Shown here in pieces: positions 36,960 through 46,964 of a stretch of DNA of 64,000 nt. A program made the translations under genes and the position numbers. Each line of letters starts with the position of its first letter. The first letter of the stretch is position 1. The stretch lies in assembly GCA_947494095.1 (NCBI GenBank), contig CANLTI010000011.1, positions 1 to 64,000 of the forward strand, written 5' to 3'. The notes below the pieces were generated by a model. The model had not been told where the DNA came from, searched no databases, and saw only the letters and a list, made by a program, of their open reading frames with translations. The stretch comes from an uncultured Pseudomonadales bacterium (GTDB lineage: Bacteria > Pseudomonadota > Gammaproteobacteria > Pseudomonadales > Cellvibrionaceae).

Positions 36960-38762
36960 TTATCGCCCAGAATATTCATATTCACGCAATACATCTAAAA
37001 AGGATTGGCCATATTTTTGTGCTTTGGCATCGCCTACACCACTGACTTGCATTAATTGCTGTGTGCTTTGCGGTCGCACCTCTAGCATATGCTTGAGCGA
37101 GGCATCGTGAAAAATAACATACGGTGGCACGCCATACTCTTCTGATAAGCGCCTGCGACATTGGCGCAAGGCATGCCATAACGGCAGGTCTTCGTGGTCG
37201 ACTTCAATGGCTTGGCGCTTGCTGCGTTTAGTGGTATTTTTGGCATCTTTGCGTAGCTCTATATTCACCTCACCACGCAATAAAGCGCGGCAACTTTCGG
37301 TTAATAATAAACTGCCAAACTCTCTGTCTACATCTAAGTAGCCCAAGGCAGCTAATTGCCGAAATAAAGCCTTCCATTCGGTTTGCGATACGCCAGCACC
37401 AATACCAAAAGTACTGAGTTTATGATGCTCCATACTATTAACCCGCTCGGTTTTTTCGCCGCGCAATACATCAACAACATGCTGCACACCAAAACGCTGG
37501 CCAGTGCGGTATACACACGAAAGGGCTTTTTGCGCCGCCTCGGTGGCATTCCAGGTTTGCGGCGGAGAAATACAAGTATCACAATTGCCACACGGCTCGG
37601 GCAGGTCATCATCAAAATAACGCAATAGTATTTGCCGGCGGCAAGTGGCCAGCTCGCACAATGCAAGCATGGCATTTAAGCGGTCTTGCTCGGCACGCCT
37701 AAAGGCTTCGCTGCCTTCGCTGTTACTGGTCATTTGCCGCAGCTTTACCACATCTTCAAAGCCGTATAATAAAAGGGCTGTGGCCGGTGCGCCATCGCGC
37801 CCTGCACGGCCTGTTTCTTGATAATACGCCTCAATACTTTTAGGCATATCAAGGTGCGCCACAAAACGCACATCGGGTTTATCAATACCCATGCCAAACG
37901 CAATAGTCGCTACCATCACTATGCTGTCTTCACGCAAAAAGCGGCGCTGATGTTTGGCGCGTATTTCTGCTGGTAAGCCTGCGTGATAGGGCAAGGCATC
38001 AAAGCCTTCTTCGCGCAACCATGTCGCCGTTTTTTCGACTTTATCGCGCGATAGGCAATACACAATGCCGGCATCGCCGTCGTGCTCTTGCTTTAAAAAT
38101 TTAATCAGTTGCTGGCGGGCACGGTCTTTGGGCTGAATACGATACTGAATATTAGGCCGATCAAAACCGCTAATAAATTGCTGCGCATTATGCAGGTCTA
38201 AACGGTCGATAATTTCTTGCCGGGTGCGAGTATCGGCGGTAGCCGTTAAAGCAATGCGCGGAATATTAGGAAACTCATTATGCAGCACTTCTAAGCGCAA
38301 ATAATCGGCTCTAAAATCATGCCCCCACTGCGCCACACAATGCGCTTCATCAATGGCAAATAATGAAATTGGGCTATGGCGTAACAAGTTAATAGTACGC
38401 GCCTGTACCAGTCGCTCGGGCGCAACATAAATCACATCAAAGTCACCCGCCTGCAAGGCTTGCTCGTTATCGTATAGCTCACGCGAGGTGAGTGTGCTAT
38501 TTAAATAACCCGCACGCACACCCAGCGCACGCAAAGCTTCTACTTGGTCTTGCATTAACGCAATCAAAGGCGACACCACAATCGCAACACCCGGGCGCAA
38601 CAAAGCAGGAATTTGATAACACAGCGATTTACCGCCACCGGTTGGCATAATCACCAGCGCATCACCGCCACCGGTAACGGCATTAACAATAGCCTCTTGC
38701 TGACCACGAAACTTATCGTAACCAAAAACGTGCTCTAAAACTGATAAAGGGGTTTGTTTCAT
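36960..38762 (-). CDS. recQ: ATP-dependent DNA helicase RecQ
   Basis: A 600-residue 3'-5' DNA helicase used in recombinational repair. It has helicase motifs MPTGGGKSLCYQIPAL (Walker A), AIDEAHCVAQWGHDFR (DEAH), LTATADTRT and YYQETGRAGRDGAP, a zinc-binding RQC domain with cysteines (CRRQILLRYFDDDLPEPCGNC, then C), and a C-terminal HRDC domain. All parts are present and the length is typical. The ATG at 38762 follows an AT-rich leader. Downstream of the defence-like block but in the standard housekeeping form. Confidence 0.96.
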   Translation of the reverse strand: MKQTPLSVLEHVFGYDKFRGQQEAIVNAVTGGGDALVIMPTGGGKSLCYQIPALLRPGVAIVVSPLIALMQDQVEALRALGVRAGYLNSTLTSRELYDNEQALQAGDFDVIYVAPERLVQARTINLLRHSPISLFAIDEAHCVAQWGHDFRADYLRLEVLHNEFPNIPRIALTATADTRTRQEIIDRLDLHNAQQFISGFDRPNIQYRIQPKDRARQQLIKFLKQEHDGDAGIVYCLSRDKVEKTATWLREEGFDALPYHAGLPAEIRAKHQRRFLREDSIVMVATIAFGMGIDKPDVRFVAHLDMPKSIEAYYQETGRAGRDGAPATALLLYGFEDVVKLRQMTSNSEGSEAFRRAEQDRLNAMLALCELATCRRQILLRYFDDDLPEPCGNCDTCISPPQTWNATEAAQKALSCVYRTGQRFGVQHVVDVLRGEKTERVNSMEHHKLSTFGIGAGVSQTEWKALFRQLAALGYLDVDREFGSLLLTESCRALLRGEVNIELRKDAKNTTKRSKRQAIEVDHEDLPLWHALRQCRRRLSEEYGVPPYVIFHDASLKHMLEVRPQSTQQLMQVSGVGDAKAQKYGQSFLDVLREYEYSGR

Positions 38763-38809
38763 ATTAAATTTATTTTTATGGATACTGCTATTGAGGGTTT
38801 ATTGTGGCA

Positions 38810-38900
38810 TCAGTATTGATTTCTGAGACTCGCTGTAAATACATCCTTGTACGCTTGATGTCGGCATCCTGCCTCCAACAGTCTCAAAAATAAACACTGA
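38810..38900. repeat. Imperfect inverted repeat (REP-like)
   Basis: The left arm (38810-38830, TCAGTATTGATTTCTGAGACT) and right arm (38880-38900) match at about 17 of 21 positions when one is complemented. The interior carries CGCTGTAAATACATCCTTGT, a motif I recall as common in intergenic repeats of marine gammaproteobacteria. It lies between recQ and the methyltransferase stub. Confidence 0.6.
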
Positions 38901-39005
38901 CACCTTCTATACATCGAGTAACAATGAGGCTATGGCGTAGTAACCACCTCCGCTACGGTAGTTGCCACTTGATAATCTATATCGCCCAAGGCTTTAAAAT
39001 GCGCT

Positions 39006-39311
39006 TTACCACAGATAATTTTTAGATTTTCTTCCACCCGCGTTATCGTAAATATCACTACTTTCGCCAAGTTCTGCTTTTAGGCGCTCTACATCTAATG
39101 CTTTAACCAGCTCGCCTTTATCGTTTTGGATTTCGGTAAATATTCCAGGGAATAGCTGCTCTAACTCTTGCTGTTTTTGCTGGGCGATATTTAAAGAGTC
39201 GCCATTTATTTGTGTTGTATTATTAGGCATTTTATTACTAGGCTCTGTATTACTAGGCACTGTATTATTAGGCTCTGTATTGTATTTACTCCGATTCTTT
39301 ACTGGCCGCAA
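39006..39311 (-). pseudogene. N-terminal stub of a type III-like DNA methyltransferase
   Basis: The 101-residue frame ends in QELEQLFPGIFTEI then GELVKALDVERLKAELGE, the characteristic start of type III restriction-modification Mod subunits. The catalytic DPPY region and the rest (usually 500 or more residues) are absent: after LGESSDIYDN the frame runs out in an unrelated tail. The first 30 residues are encoded by 15-base tandem repeats and overlap the end of the AlbA-type gene by 26 bases; an internal ATG at 39230 is the more natural start. Read as a relic of a methyltransferase once part of this defence block. Confidence 0.65.
39226..39285. repeat. 15-bp tandem repeats at the 5' end of the methyltransferase stub
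   Basis: About four units resembling GGCTCTGTATTACTA lie head to tail (plus-strand view), giving Asn-Thr-Glu-Pro-Ser-type repeats in the minus-strand protein. A multiple of three, so slippage changes length, not frame. Confidence 0.8.
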
Positions 39312-40527
39312 AAACCGTTAATAATAATTCGGCATCATCGACCATGCGGTATTCGGGTTCTTTACCACTTAGCGCTGTGCTGGCATTCATGATTTTGGGT
39401 ACGCCTTCGCCTCGGCGTTCAATTAAGGCTTGGCGGCCAGCTTCTTCGTGGGCGTTATAATAGCGGCTTAATAAATTCACTAGTGCTTCGTTACGGGTGA
39501 CGGTATTTTCCATTAGGCCATCAATGGTTAAGCTATTAGAAAGCTGACCTGGGCTAAATAGTTCTAACCTATCGGCAAACATATGCAGGCGAATACGGCG
39601 GCCCGTCATAGAATAGTCACGGTGGGCTATTGCATTCACAACCGCCTCAAAAATTGCACCTAAGTTATATTGCGGAATATCAATGCGGCCAGTATCTTTA
39701 GTCGCTTGCACGCGCATATTGCGCTTTACAAAATCTAAGGCACCATTAATTTGCTGATCGACAGGGCCTGTTTGATCTTGAGCATCGAGCTGATCATTCG
39801 CATCGCGCGCAGTACCGCTGTAATGCACACACTGTACATAGGCATTACTTAACCATTGAGTAGGCTCGGCGGTCAGCAGTAATACACCGCTTACTGACAA
39901 ACCGGCATCGTAATCATCTGTTGCGGTGAGATGGAGTTTTTTACACTGTAAATGCTCGGGTGTGCCCGCTTTTAAAAAGCGCTGTTTTAAGGTGTTATCG
40001 ATATCATCAATGGATGTGCCGGGCACTAAGGTTTCGTCAAAGCGGATAAGGCGCGATTGCGAGCGCTGCTGAAATAGACGCGCTAGTACTTCAGGTTTCA
40101 TCTCTTGTTTTGTAGAGCCGATACGCTGGTAATAGCGACCTGCACTTTGGTGCACAGAAATACTGCGCGGCACCTCAATGTAAATAACCGTTTTTAACGC
40201 GCCATGGGTATTAGGCAATTGTAATAAGCGAGTGTGTATTTTAGCCGGTGGGCTAATCGCTTGTTGGCTTAGGTTAACAACCCACTCTTCCGTAAGGGAA
40301 ACCTTATCATCTTCAAAACCAATTACCTCACGGGTTTTATCCTCTACCCCCAGTAAAAGACTACCGCCTTGGCCATTGGCAAAAGCGGCAATTTCGTGGG
40401 CGATACTATCGCGGTTAGGGCTTTTTATTTTTTTGCCCTCAAAGACTATCGCTTTGAATTCGATACTGGAATCTTCACCCAAACGCAGGTGAAACATTAA
40501 TTCACGCACGAGTTTTTCGCGGTCCAT
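39286..40527 (-). CDS. AlbA_2-domain ATP-binding protein
   Basis: 413 residues. The N-terminal Schlafen/AlbA_2 domain (about 10-140) is marked by EDSSIEFKAIVFEG, SIAHEIAAFANGQGGSLLLGVEDKT and YYQRIGSTK. The C-terminal half is a RecG-related HATPase_c_4 domain: AIFEAVVNAIAHRDYSMTG and LELFSPGQLSNSLTIDGL. Proteins of this type are common in phage-defence islands and as putative regulators; the biochemistry of this combination is not established. It is 22 bases downstream of the SNF2 gene and overlaps the methyltransferase stub, so they form one reverse-strand operon. Confidence 0.88.
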   Translation of the reverse strand: MDREKLVRELMFHLRLGEDSSIEFKAIVFEGKKIKSPNRDSIAHEIAAFANGQGGSLLLGVEDKTREVIGFEDDKVSLTEEWVVNLSQQAISPPAKIHTRLLQLPNTHGALKTVIYIEVPRSISVHQSAGRYYQRIGSTKQEMKPEVLARLFQQRSQSRLIRFDETLVPGTSIDDIDNTLKQRFLKAGTPEHLQCKKLHLTATDDYDAGLSVSGVLLLTAEPTQWLSNAYVQCVHYSGTARDANDQLDAQDQTGPVDQQINGALDFVKRNMRVQATKDTGRIDIPQYNLGAIFEAVVNAIAHRDYSMTGRRIRLHMFADRLELFSPGQLSNSLTIDGLMENTVTRNEALVNLLSRYYNAHEEAGRQALIERRGEGVPKIMNASTALSGKEPEYRMVDDAELLLTVFAASKESE

Positions 40528-40549
40528 AATTACCCCTTAAAAGTTTGCC

Positions 40550-43390
40550 CTAATGGTTAAGCTGCCAGCGCACTTGAAAAATCATTTTAGCTTCACACGA
40601 TAATTCGAGCTTGCTACTCACCTCATCCAGCAAACGATCTTCTTCTTGCTCGATGCCTTTTTTGGCATGATGAAACACCTCAAAAGCATCATCGCGTTGA
40701 CGCTCTAGCTTGCGTAGTGATTTTTTGGCTTCTATTTTTTCTTTGGTACTGGCCAGCTCGCGCGCTGTTTTTTTAAATTGGCGAATGTCTTCGTCTAGCT
40801 CTTTGACGGTTTGCTCTAGTGCATCGCGGCGGTCTTTGGCCCAAAACTCTAGCTTTTGAGTTTCACGCTCAAGGTATTCACCTAGCTCCTCTTCTTTCAC
40901 ACCCGTTTGCTCCTCCACCAGCTTACCCAGCTGGCTCGAGAGTGCACCATGATTAATGCTGTGTTGCAACGGTGCATGCTGCCCTGGTATACAAAGTAGG
41001 TGGTCGGCCACTGCAGCTGGCAGCCACTCGCCCTTATCGGTACGTGCCAATACAAAAATTTGAGACGGCCGTGTTTTGCCTTGGTTATATGAAAACGTCA
41101 TATTTACTACGGCAAGGTCGCCAGCCTGACCAATGTAAGGGCGTAATGCACCGTAGTTACCTTGCTGTAATTGGTCATAACTCAGTTGCAGGCTAACCTC
41201 TGGTAGCTCGCGTGCTTTAGCCATTTTTACCAAATCCCACGCTTTATAATGCTCTGCGGCTTGTAAACGGAAAAACTCAGAGTCATTTTCTTCTGCTAGA
41301 TGCCAGCGCACATCAAAACGTTTACCTTCATATACAAAGTGTGTGTCTTCAAATTGCGCACCCGGTAACTCTGCTTTTGCTAAATCAAGCAGCATATGCT
41401 CATATTCTTGCAGGAATATTTTGTTTTTATCCCGCGAATTTTTAAGATTTGCGACAACCTCACGATCAAAATTAGCCAGCAAGCTTTCACGTGCATTCGC
41501 CTCGCGCACCGATAGCGTTGCGCTCATCTCTTCTTGCAAGCGATCAAACTGATACTGCACTTGCTCATCACTGCGGCAATTTTGGTAAATATCGTAAATA
41601 CGCTTTTCAATATCAAGGCTGCTGGCAACCGCACCTAAAACCTCGTCGGAAGCGCCAAAAACACCCTCAAAAAGATTGAGCTTTTCACTGAGCAATTGAT
41701 AAACGCGCTGATCAGCGGGATTTTTGCGATTAACAAAATTAAAAATAACCACATCATTTTTTTGACCATAACGGTGTACTCGACCAATGCGCTGCTCAAT
41801 TTTTTGTGGGTTCCATGGCAGGTCGTAATTAATCAATAAAGAGCAAAACTGTAAGTTAATGCCTTCGCCGCCCGCCTCGGTAGAGATCAGGATATCCGCT
41901 TCATCACTTTTGAATTTTTCGACCAGTGCGGCTTTCATATCAGCGGTTTTTGAACCACTGATCCGTGATGAGCCTGCGTACTTTACTTTCCATGCTTGGT
42001 AAATAGCCTGTGAGCCTGAGTCTGTATTGGAGCCATTCAATAAAACCAAACGGCCTTGGTAGCCATTTTTTTCAAGCTCATCAAACAAATATTGCTGTGT
42101 ACGACAAGATTCGGTAAATATCACTGCCTTGGCTTGGCCACCCAAATTTTGCGTATTGGCCATTGCGTTTTGGAGTACACGGAGCAATGCTTCGCCCTTA
42201 GCGTTGCTCTTAATATTTTCGGCTAATGCTAAACAATCGGCCAAGACCGCTATTTCTTGTTGTATTTTACTTTTTGGGGGCTCTTTTTTTTGACAGCCTG
42301 TACCATCCGTATTTTCGTCAAAGTCCACATCTTGCCAATCATCTTTAGCATCAAGATCGGCAATATCATCATCATTCAGTAAATGATCATTTCTGAGCCG
42401 ATCAACCATCACCTTTAAGGTCGCGGCCACAGCAAAAGACGATGATGCTAAAATTTTACGCAACCCCATACTCACGAGGTGTTTAGCTTTTGGATGTATT
42501 GCCATGTTATCGGGATTTTGCAGGTACTCCGATAAACGCTGGTACAGCTCCCACTCCGGCGCAGAAGGCGTGAAATCTTCGGTAAAGGCATAGCGGTTGG
42601 TAAATTTAATGCCGCCCTCTTCTTGTACCTGCCGGCGCAAGGTGCGGTGACACAGCGGTTTTATTCGCTCTTTTAATTCCTCTAATGCCAGCGTATTTTT
42701 TTTGCGTAAATAACGGCTTCTAAATGATTTTTCATCACCAAAAAAATGCTCATCAATAACTTGGCTTAAGCCATACAACTCCATCAAATCATTTTGAATA
42801 GGCGTAGCAGATAACAAGACCCGGCTAGCGGCACTGGCCGTCGCCTTAAGGATTTCTTTGGCGCGCTTACTACCATTTTTTTTATGCACATTACGTAGTT
42901 TATGAGCTTCATCAAAGACTACTAAATCCCACAGTACCAACTGTACATTTGCACACTGGCGCGCGACATAATCATATGAGCAAATTACAATTTTATCGTC
43001 ATGCTCAAAGGGGTTATGCGCACCCTCTTTTTTTAGGGCGGCTGCAATCTTGCTATCAATCACCATAGACGGCAATTCAAATTTCTCTTGTAGCTCTTGC
43101 GCCCACTGTTTACGCAGCGATGCTGGTACTACCAGCAATATATTTCGCTTCTGCTCTGCCCACTTTTGCGCCATGACCAAGCTGGCCTCAATGGTTTTAC
43201 CAAGGCCTACCTCATCAGCCAATAATACACCCTTCTCTAATGGAGACTTAAGCGCAAAACATGCCGCCTCGACTTGGTGCGGGTTCATATCCACGCGTGC
43301 AGATGCCACAGCACGTGTCACTTGCTCTTCAATTTTGCCTGTTTGAGTTAACCAATAGGCAAAGTAAGCACTTTGATGAGGTGTAAACAT
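40550..43390 (-). CDS. SNF2/HepA-type helicase of a defence module
   Basis: About 946 residues. SF2/SNF2 motor motifs are complete: LADEVGLGKTIEASLVMAQK (Walker A), VVPASLRKQWAQEL, VFDEAHKLRNV (DEAH), LLSATPIQNDLMELYG, STEAGGEGINLQFC and RIGRVHRYGQKNDVV. A long charged coiled-coil region follows near the C-terminus (ELDEDIRQFKKTARELASTK). No nuclease motif is recognisable. ATG 43390 (MFTPHQSAYFAYWL) is preferred; the frame extends upstream to 43459 without a ribosome site. Helicases of this type travel with AlbA_2 proteins and DNA methyltransferases in restriction-like systems. No homologue function is proven. Confidence 0.87.
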   Translation of the reverse strand: MFTPHQSAYFAYWLTQTGKIEEQVTRAVASARVDMNPHQVEAACFALKSPLEKGVLLADEVGLGKTIEASLVMAQKWAEQKRNILLVVPASLRKQWAQELQEKFELPSMVIDSKIAAALKKEGAHNPFEHDDKIVICSYDYVARQCANVQLVLWDLVVFDEAHKLRNVHKKNGSKRAKEILKATASAASRVLLSATPIQNDLMELYGLSQVIDEHFFGDEKSFRSRYLRKKNTLALEELKERIKPLCHRTLRRQVQEEGGIKFTNRYAFTEDFTPSAPEWELYQRLSEYLQNPDNMAIHPKAKHLVSMGLRKILASSSFAVAATLKVMVDRLRNDHLLNDDDIADLDAKDDWQDVDFDENTDGTGCQKKEPPKSKIQQEIAVLADCLALAENIKSNAKGEALLRVLQNAMANTQNLGGQAKAVIFTESCRTQQYLFDELEKNGYQGRLVLLNGSNTDSGSQAIYQAWKVKYAGSSRISGSKTADMKAALVEKFKSDEADILISTEAGGEGINLQFCSLLINYDLPWNPQKIEQRIGRVHRYGQKNDVVIFNFVNRKNPADQRVYQLLSEKLNLFEGVFGASDEVLGAVASSLDIEKRIYDIYQNCRSDEQVQYQFDRLQEEMSATLSVREANARESLLANFDREVVANLKNSRDKNKIFLQEYEHMLLDLAKAELPGAQFEDTHFVYEGKRFDVRWHLAEENDSEFFRLQAAEHYKAWDLVKMAKARELPEVSLQLSYDQLQQGNYGALRPYIGQAGDLAVVNMTFSYNQGKTRPSQIFVLARTDKGEWLPAAVADHLLCIPGQHAPLQHSINHGALSSQLGKLVEEQTGVKEEELGEYLERETQKLEFWAKDRRDALEQTVKELDEDIRQFKKTARELASTKEKIEAKKSLRKLERQRDDAFEVFHHAKKGIEQEEDRLLDEVSSKLELSCEAKMIFQVRWQLNH

Positions 43391-43490
43391 ACGATTACTT
43401 TCCTTTAATAAGGCCCGGTCATCGAATAAACAATAAATAACCACTTTATATACCAGCACCCTTACCCGCTTACTTTTATCGTGAGTGCTT

Positions 43491-43547
43491 GTAACTATTC
43501 GGGGGTACCGAGATTAGGTGGTGTTTTCAGCTGGGCTGAATAATGAC
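43491..43547. mobile_element. Deleted miniature element M6
   Basis: GTAACTATTC (43491) and the degenerate right end CTGAATAATGAC (43536-43547) enclose only about 35 bases, so almost the whole interior is lost. It lies in the 208-base gap between the AIPR and SNF2 genes. Confidence 0.65.
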
Positions 43548-43598
43548 TAATTTTCTAGCCTAATATGTTCCTTTACCTGCTTTTGCGACACACAAAAA

Positions 43599-45275
43599 TC
43601 ACACATACTCCCCTCCCAAATAGCCCAGTAAATCTCCTCGTCTAAAAGTTGCCGATAATTGCTGAAGCGATATCTCTGTGCCTCCGTAAAGCTTGTCTAA
43701 CGCTTCTTTAATATTATCTTGAGCCTCTTTTTGATAAGCGGGGAAATTTTCCTCAAGGAGCGCTTCAGCTTTTTCACACACACGGTGATCAAGCTTATCT
43801 AAGGTCACTCCTAGCTCTCTCATTAATATAGCCCCTAATAGCATCGCCTTATAATGCGATGCATAGGGTAAAAATGATGGCGGGGATTTCTGTGTAGGTC
43901 TCTTGCGTTCATTTTCGACCAAGCGGAAGATGAGAGCGGCAATAATAGCTTGTGTAGGGCTTAGCCCCGTAAAGATTTCACTGTATAACTTTCCAAAAAT
44001 GTCCTTGCGCCTAAATTTTGCTTGATGAGGTTTTTTTCGCCAAATGGCAAGAACAGACTCGCCTACCACAGAGCTAGAAAGCTGATGATTTTTAAATGTA
44101 GTATCATCTCTTTTTCGCTTGTATTCATAGTTTAAGTCTTTTATTCCTGTTTCAAGCTGCATTTGTAAGTCATCATTTGAGCGTAAATCTCTCAAATCAA
44201 CAGGGTTTTGACTATTAGTGGCATACGTTATATCGTGTACAAAGTCTTGATCATCTTCTGCCAGCTCATATAATCGTAATAAGATATACGTATCACTAAG
44301 CTGCGTCAGTGAACCTGAATTATTAAACGTCTCTTGTATCGTTTTACAGGATTGGCCACCGTTAATAATTTGTATGCCATTTAAATTTAACTGGTAGTCT
44401 TCGCCCTGTAATGCATTATGCCTAAATTTATTACAAATCATCGTAATGCCGTTATTAAAGAAGTAAAAATTATTTCTCTTTTCTTCATCCAATAACGTAT
44501 CATGTATCGCCGCATTGACTCTGTTTCGATTAACGCCTAAATAACGACGAATATTGCGCTCTAGCAATTGATCACCGTTACGGTTAAATAACTCCGCAAC
44601 CTCTCTAATCGATACCTTACCCACAAGTACTCGACGAAAGTTAAAATCTTCAATAATGGCTTTGCCATGTAGTTTTATAGAGTCGTCAACAGATTTAGAG
44701 CGTTTTAATACGCGTACAATTTCATCATGATTAAGGTGCACCCATGCTACCTGGTCAGAAGGGAAGTGACAATTAACAATCAAGTCATCCGCCGATTCAC
44801 TCCAGCGTGCACCATTATTACATAGCACCATTTTAATCACTGGAATATACCCGTCTCGAATCAAGGAGCGAGCCTCTTCTATTTTTGGTTTTAGGCGCTC
44901 ATTCATCGATGCCTTTTTAGAGGGATCGAAGAGTGTTGTTACTGTTGATATCGCAGCCTTTATTCCATTTTCGGGAAAGTTAGCCTGCCCCGTTAAATCT
45001 TTATGCTTATACTTGCCTTGAAATAAGGTAATCTCAAACTCACCATCATCAACATCGCCAATATAAATAGCATCAACACCGGTATCTCCTGCGCCTTCAG
45101 TCATCAACTCGGCCGCTTCACTCAAGCCAATGCCCAAAGCTATTTTTGCGCAAAGTAAAACAAATGCATAAGACTTTTTACGGGTCTCATCCAGTCCTTT
45201 TGGGAAAAACTCTGGGTGGCCCTCAACAATACCGCTAAGTCGTTGATCGACGATACTTGCATTAATATCCATCAT
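43599..45275 (-). CDS. AIPR (abortive-infection phage-resistance) family protein
   Basis: About 559 residues of the AIPR family, whose members are linked to abortive phage infection. The signature segment around NGIQIINGGQSCKTIQETFN is clear, preceded by YFFNNGITMICNKF and followed by NSQNPVDLRDLRSNDDLQ. There is no signal peptide or membrane helix. ATG 45275 or 45272 (MMDINASI) follows AAGGTGATA, a good ribosome site; the frame open up to 45350 has none. It transcribes towards the SNF2-AlbA-methyltransferase block, suggesting one defence locus, though a 208-base gap and a miniature element separate it. Confidence 0.87.
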   Translation of the reverse strand: MMDINASIVDQRLSGIVEGHPEFFPKGLDETRKKSYAFVLLCAKIALGIGLSEAAELMTEGAGDTGVDAIYIGDVDDGEFEITLFQGKYKHKDLTGQANFPENGIKAAISTVTTLFDPSKKASMNERLKPKIEEARSLIRDGYIPVIKMVLCNNGARWSESADDLIVNCHFPSDQVAWVHLNHDEIVRVLKRSKSVDDSIKLHGKAIIEDFNFRRVLVGKVSIREVAELFNRNGDQLLERNIRRYLGVNRNRVNAAIHDTLLDEEKRNNFYFFNNGITMICNKFRHNALQGEDYQLNLNGIQIINGGQSCKTIQETFNNSGSLTQLSDTYILLRLYELAEDDQDFVHDITYATNSQNPVDLRDLRSNDDLQMQLETGIKDLNYEYKRKRDDTTFKNHQLSSSVVGESVLAIWRKKPHQAKFRRKDIFGKLYSEIFTGLSPTQAIIAALIFRLVENERKRPTQKSPPSFLPYASHYKAMLLGAILMRELGVTLDKLDHRVCEKAEALLEENFPAYQKEAQDNIKEALDKLYGGTEISLQQLSATFRRGDLLGYLGGEYV

Positions 45276-45420
45276 TATCACCTTACACATTGAATTCACA
45301 GGCGCAAAAGGCCACTCTAATACAGGCACAAGCATAATGGAGCGCTTCAACTTTATCTACGTAATGATTTAAGACTCTATCGTTGCTTGGATTGGGCTCT
45401 GAAGTACACCCAGATACAAA

Positions 45421-45444
45421 AAAAGCGGCCATTGGCCGCTTTTT
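45421..45444. terminator. Terminator of glyA
   Basis: AAAAGCGGCC, loop ATT, GGCCGCTTTT. It is placed just beyond the glyA stop and usable in both directions. Confidence 0.9.
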
Positions 45445-45458
45445 AATCGTGCTAAATA

Positions 45459-46724
45459 CTATTCGCCGTAAACGGGGAACCTACTGCATAACTCGAGTAC
45501 TTGGCCTTTGACTTTAGCAATAACTTCGTCGGCATTACCGTTTTCTAAGCCATCTAGAATATCAACCATCCAGTGGGTTAATTGCTCGCATTCGGCTTCG
45601 CCAAAACCACGGGTGGTAATAGCCGGTGTACCTACGCGCAAGCCCGAGGTTACAAACGGTGAGCGTGGGTCGTTGGGTACGGCATTTTTGTTAACGGTAA
45701 TGTTAGCGGCGCCCAGTGCGGCATCGGCATCTTTACCGGTATACTCTTTACCAATCAAATCGACTAGCATAAGGTGGTTTTCGGTACCGCCAGACACAAT
45801 ATTAATACCGCGCTTAATAAAGGTATTGGCCATGACTTTGGCATTTTTAACCACTTGCTGTTGGTACACTTTGTACTCGTCGCTCATGGCTTCTTTAAAG
45901 CTAACCGCTTTAGCCGCAATCACGTGCATTAATGGGCCGCCTTGGCCACCTGGGAATACCGCCGAGTTAAGTTTTTTCTCGATCGCTTCGTTGGCTTTAG
46001 CCAAAATAATACCGCCACGTGGGCCGCGCAATGTTTTGTGCGTGGTTGAGGTCGTCACATCAGCAATGCCAACGGGGCTTGGGTAAACACCCGCCGCCAC
46101 TAAACCTGCCACATGCGCCATATCAACCAGTAAGTAAGCACCTACTTTGTCGGCGATATCGCGAAAGCGCTGCCAGTCGGCGACTTGTGAGTACGCCGAA
46201 AAGCCCGCAACAATCATTTTAGGCTTGTGCTCAACCGCTAAACGCTCAACTTCTTCGTAATCGATAAGGCCGGTATCGGTGTTTAAGCCGTACTGCACCG
46301 CATTGTAATATTTGCCCGAAAAGCTCACTTTAGCGCCGTGCGTTAAGTGGCCACCGTGGGCCAAGCTCATACCTAAAACGGTATCGCCTGGGGCGCACAA
46401 TGCCGCGTAAACTGCCGCGTTAGCCTGCGAGCCTGAATGCGGCTGTACGTTGGCGTAATCGGCACCAAAAAGGGCCTTGGCGCGGTCAATGGCTAAGCCT
46501 TCAGACTTATCGACGTATTCACAACCGCCGTAATAGCGCTTGCCTGGGTAGCCTTCGGCGTATTTGTTGGTGAGCTTGGTGCCCTGCACTGCCATAACCT
46601 GCGGGCTGGTGTAGTTTTCACTGGCAATAAGCTCAATGTGCTCTTCTTGTCGACGGCTTTCGTCTTGTATAGAGGCCCAAATTTCGGGGTCAAAATCGGC
46701 AACGGTTTGGTTTTTATCAAACAT
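45459..46724 (-). CDS. glyA: Serine hydroxymethyltransferase
   Basis: A 421-residue pyridoxal-phosphate enzyme interconverting serine and glycine and charging tetrahydrofolate, linked metabolically to the metF cycle. It shows [77 protein letters not shown] with the PLP lysine, and [17 protein letters not shown]. Length is standard. I checked the leader (46725-46860) for a glycine riboswitch and saw none. Confidence 0.98.
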   Translation of the reverse strand: MFDKNQTVADFDPEIWASIQDESRRQEEHIELIASENYTSPQVMAVQGTKLTNKYAEGYPGKRYYGGCEYVDKSEGLAIDRAKALFGADYANVQPHSGSQANAAVYAALCAPGDTVLGMSLAHGGHLTHGAKVSFSGKYYNAVQYGLNTDTGLIDYEEVERLAVEHKPKMIVAGFSAYSQVADWQRFRDIADKVGAYLLVDMAHVAGLVAAGVYPSPVGIADVTTSTTHKTLRGPRGGIILAKANEAIEKKLNSAVFPGGQGGPLMHVIAAKAVSFKEAMSDEYKVYQQQVVKNAKVMANTFIKRGINIVSGGTENHLMLVDLIGKEYTGKDADAALGAANITVNKNAVPNDPRSPFVTSGLRVGTPAITTRGFGEAECEQLTHWMVDILDGLENGNADEVIAKVKGQVLELCSRFPVYGE

Positions 46725-46866
46725 GGGAATCCTTAAATCACAGCGACGGCCTAGGCCAGCATCGGGTTAGTCAATAGATACGTAACGGTCAAAATAAAGG
46801 CCTAGATTGTACACTAAATGGCGCGCTGTAAAGCACACAAACCTGCGTTTAAGCCGCCAATAACCT

Positions 46867-46899
46867 AAAAAGGCCAACCTTTATTCAGGTTGGCCTTTT
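46867..46899. terminator. Terminator of the cytochrome lipoprotein gene
   Basis: AAAAAGGCCAACCT, loop TTATTC, AGGTTGGCCTTTT, downstream of the lipoprotein gene on the minus strand. Confidence 0.88.
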
Positions 46900-46964
46900 A
46901 ATGTAACATCATACTAAGGGCTTAATCACTCACCCTAAGGCAAGCCCTTAAACCTCATACTTTA

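Noticed and set aside
39006-43390. DISARM or type III restriction system
   Set aside because: There is an SNF2 helicase and a methyltransferase stub, but no DrmA/DrmB/DrmC-like proteins and no Res endonuclease, so the named systems cannot be called.
46725-46860. Possible glycine riboswitch before glyA
   Set aside because: No tandem aptamer-like stems or conserved glycine-aptamer bulges were visible.
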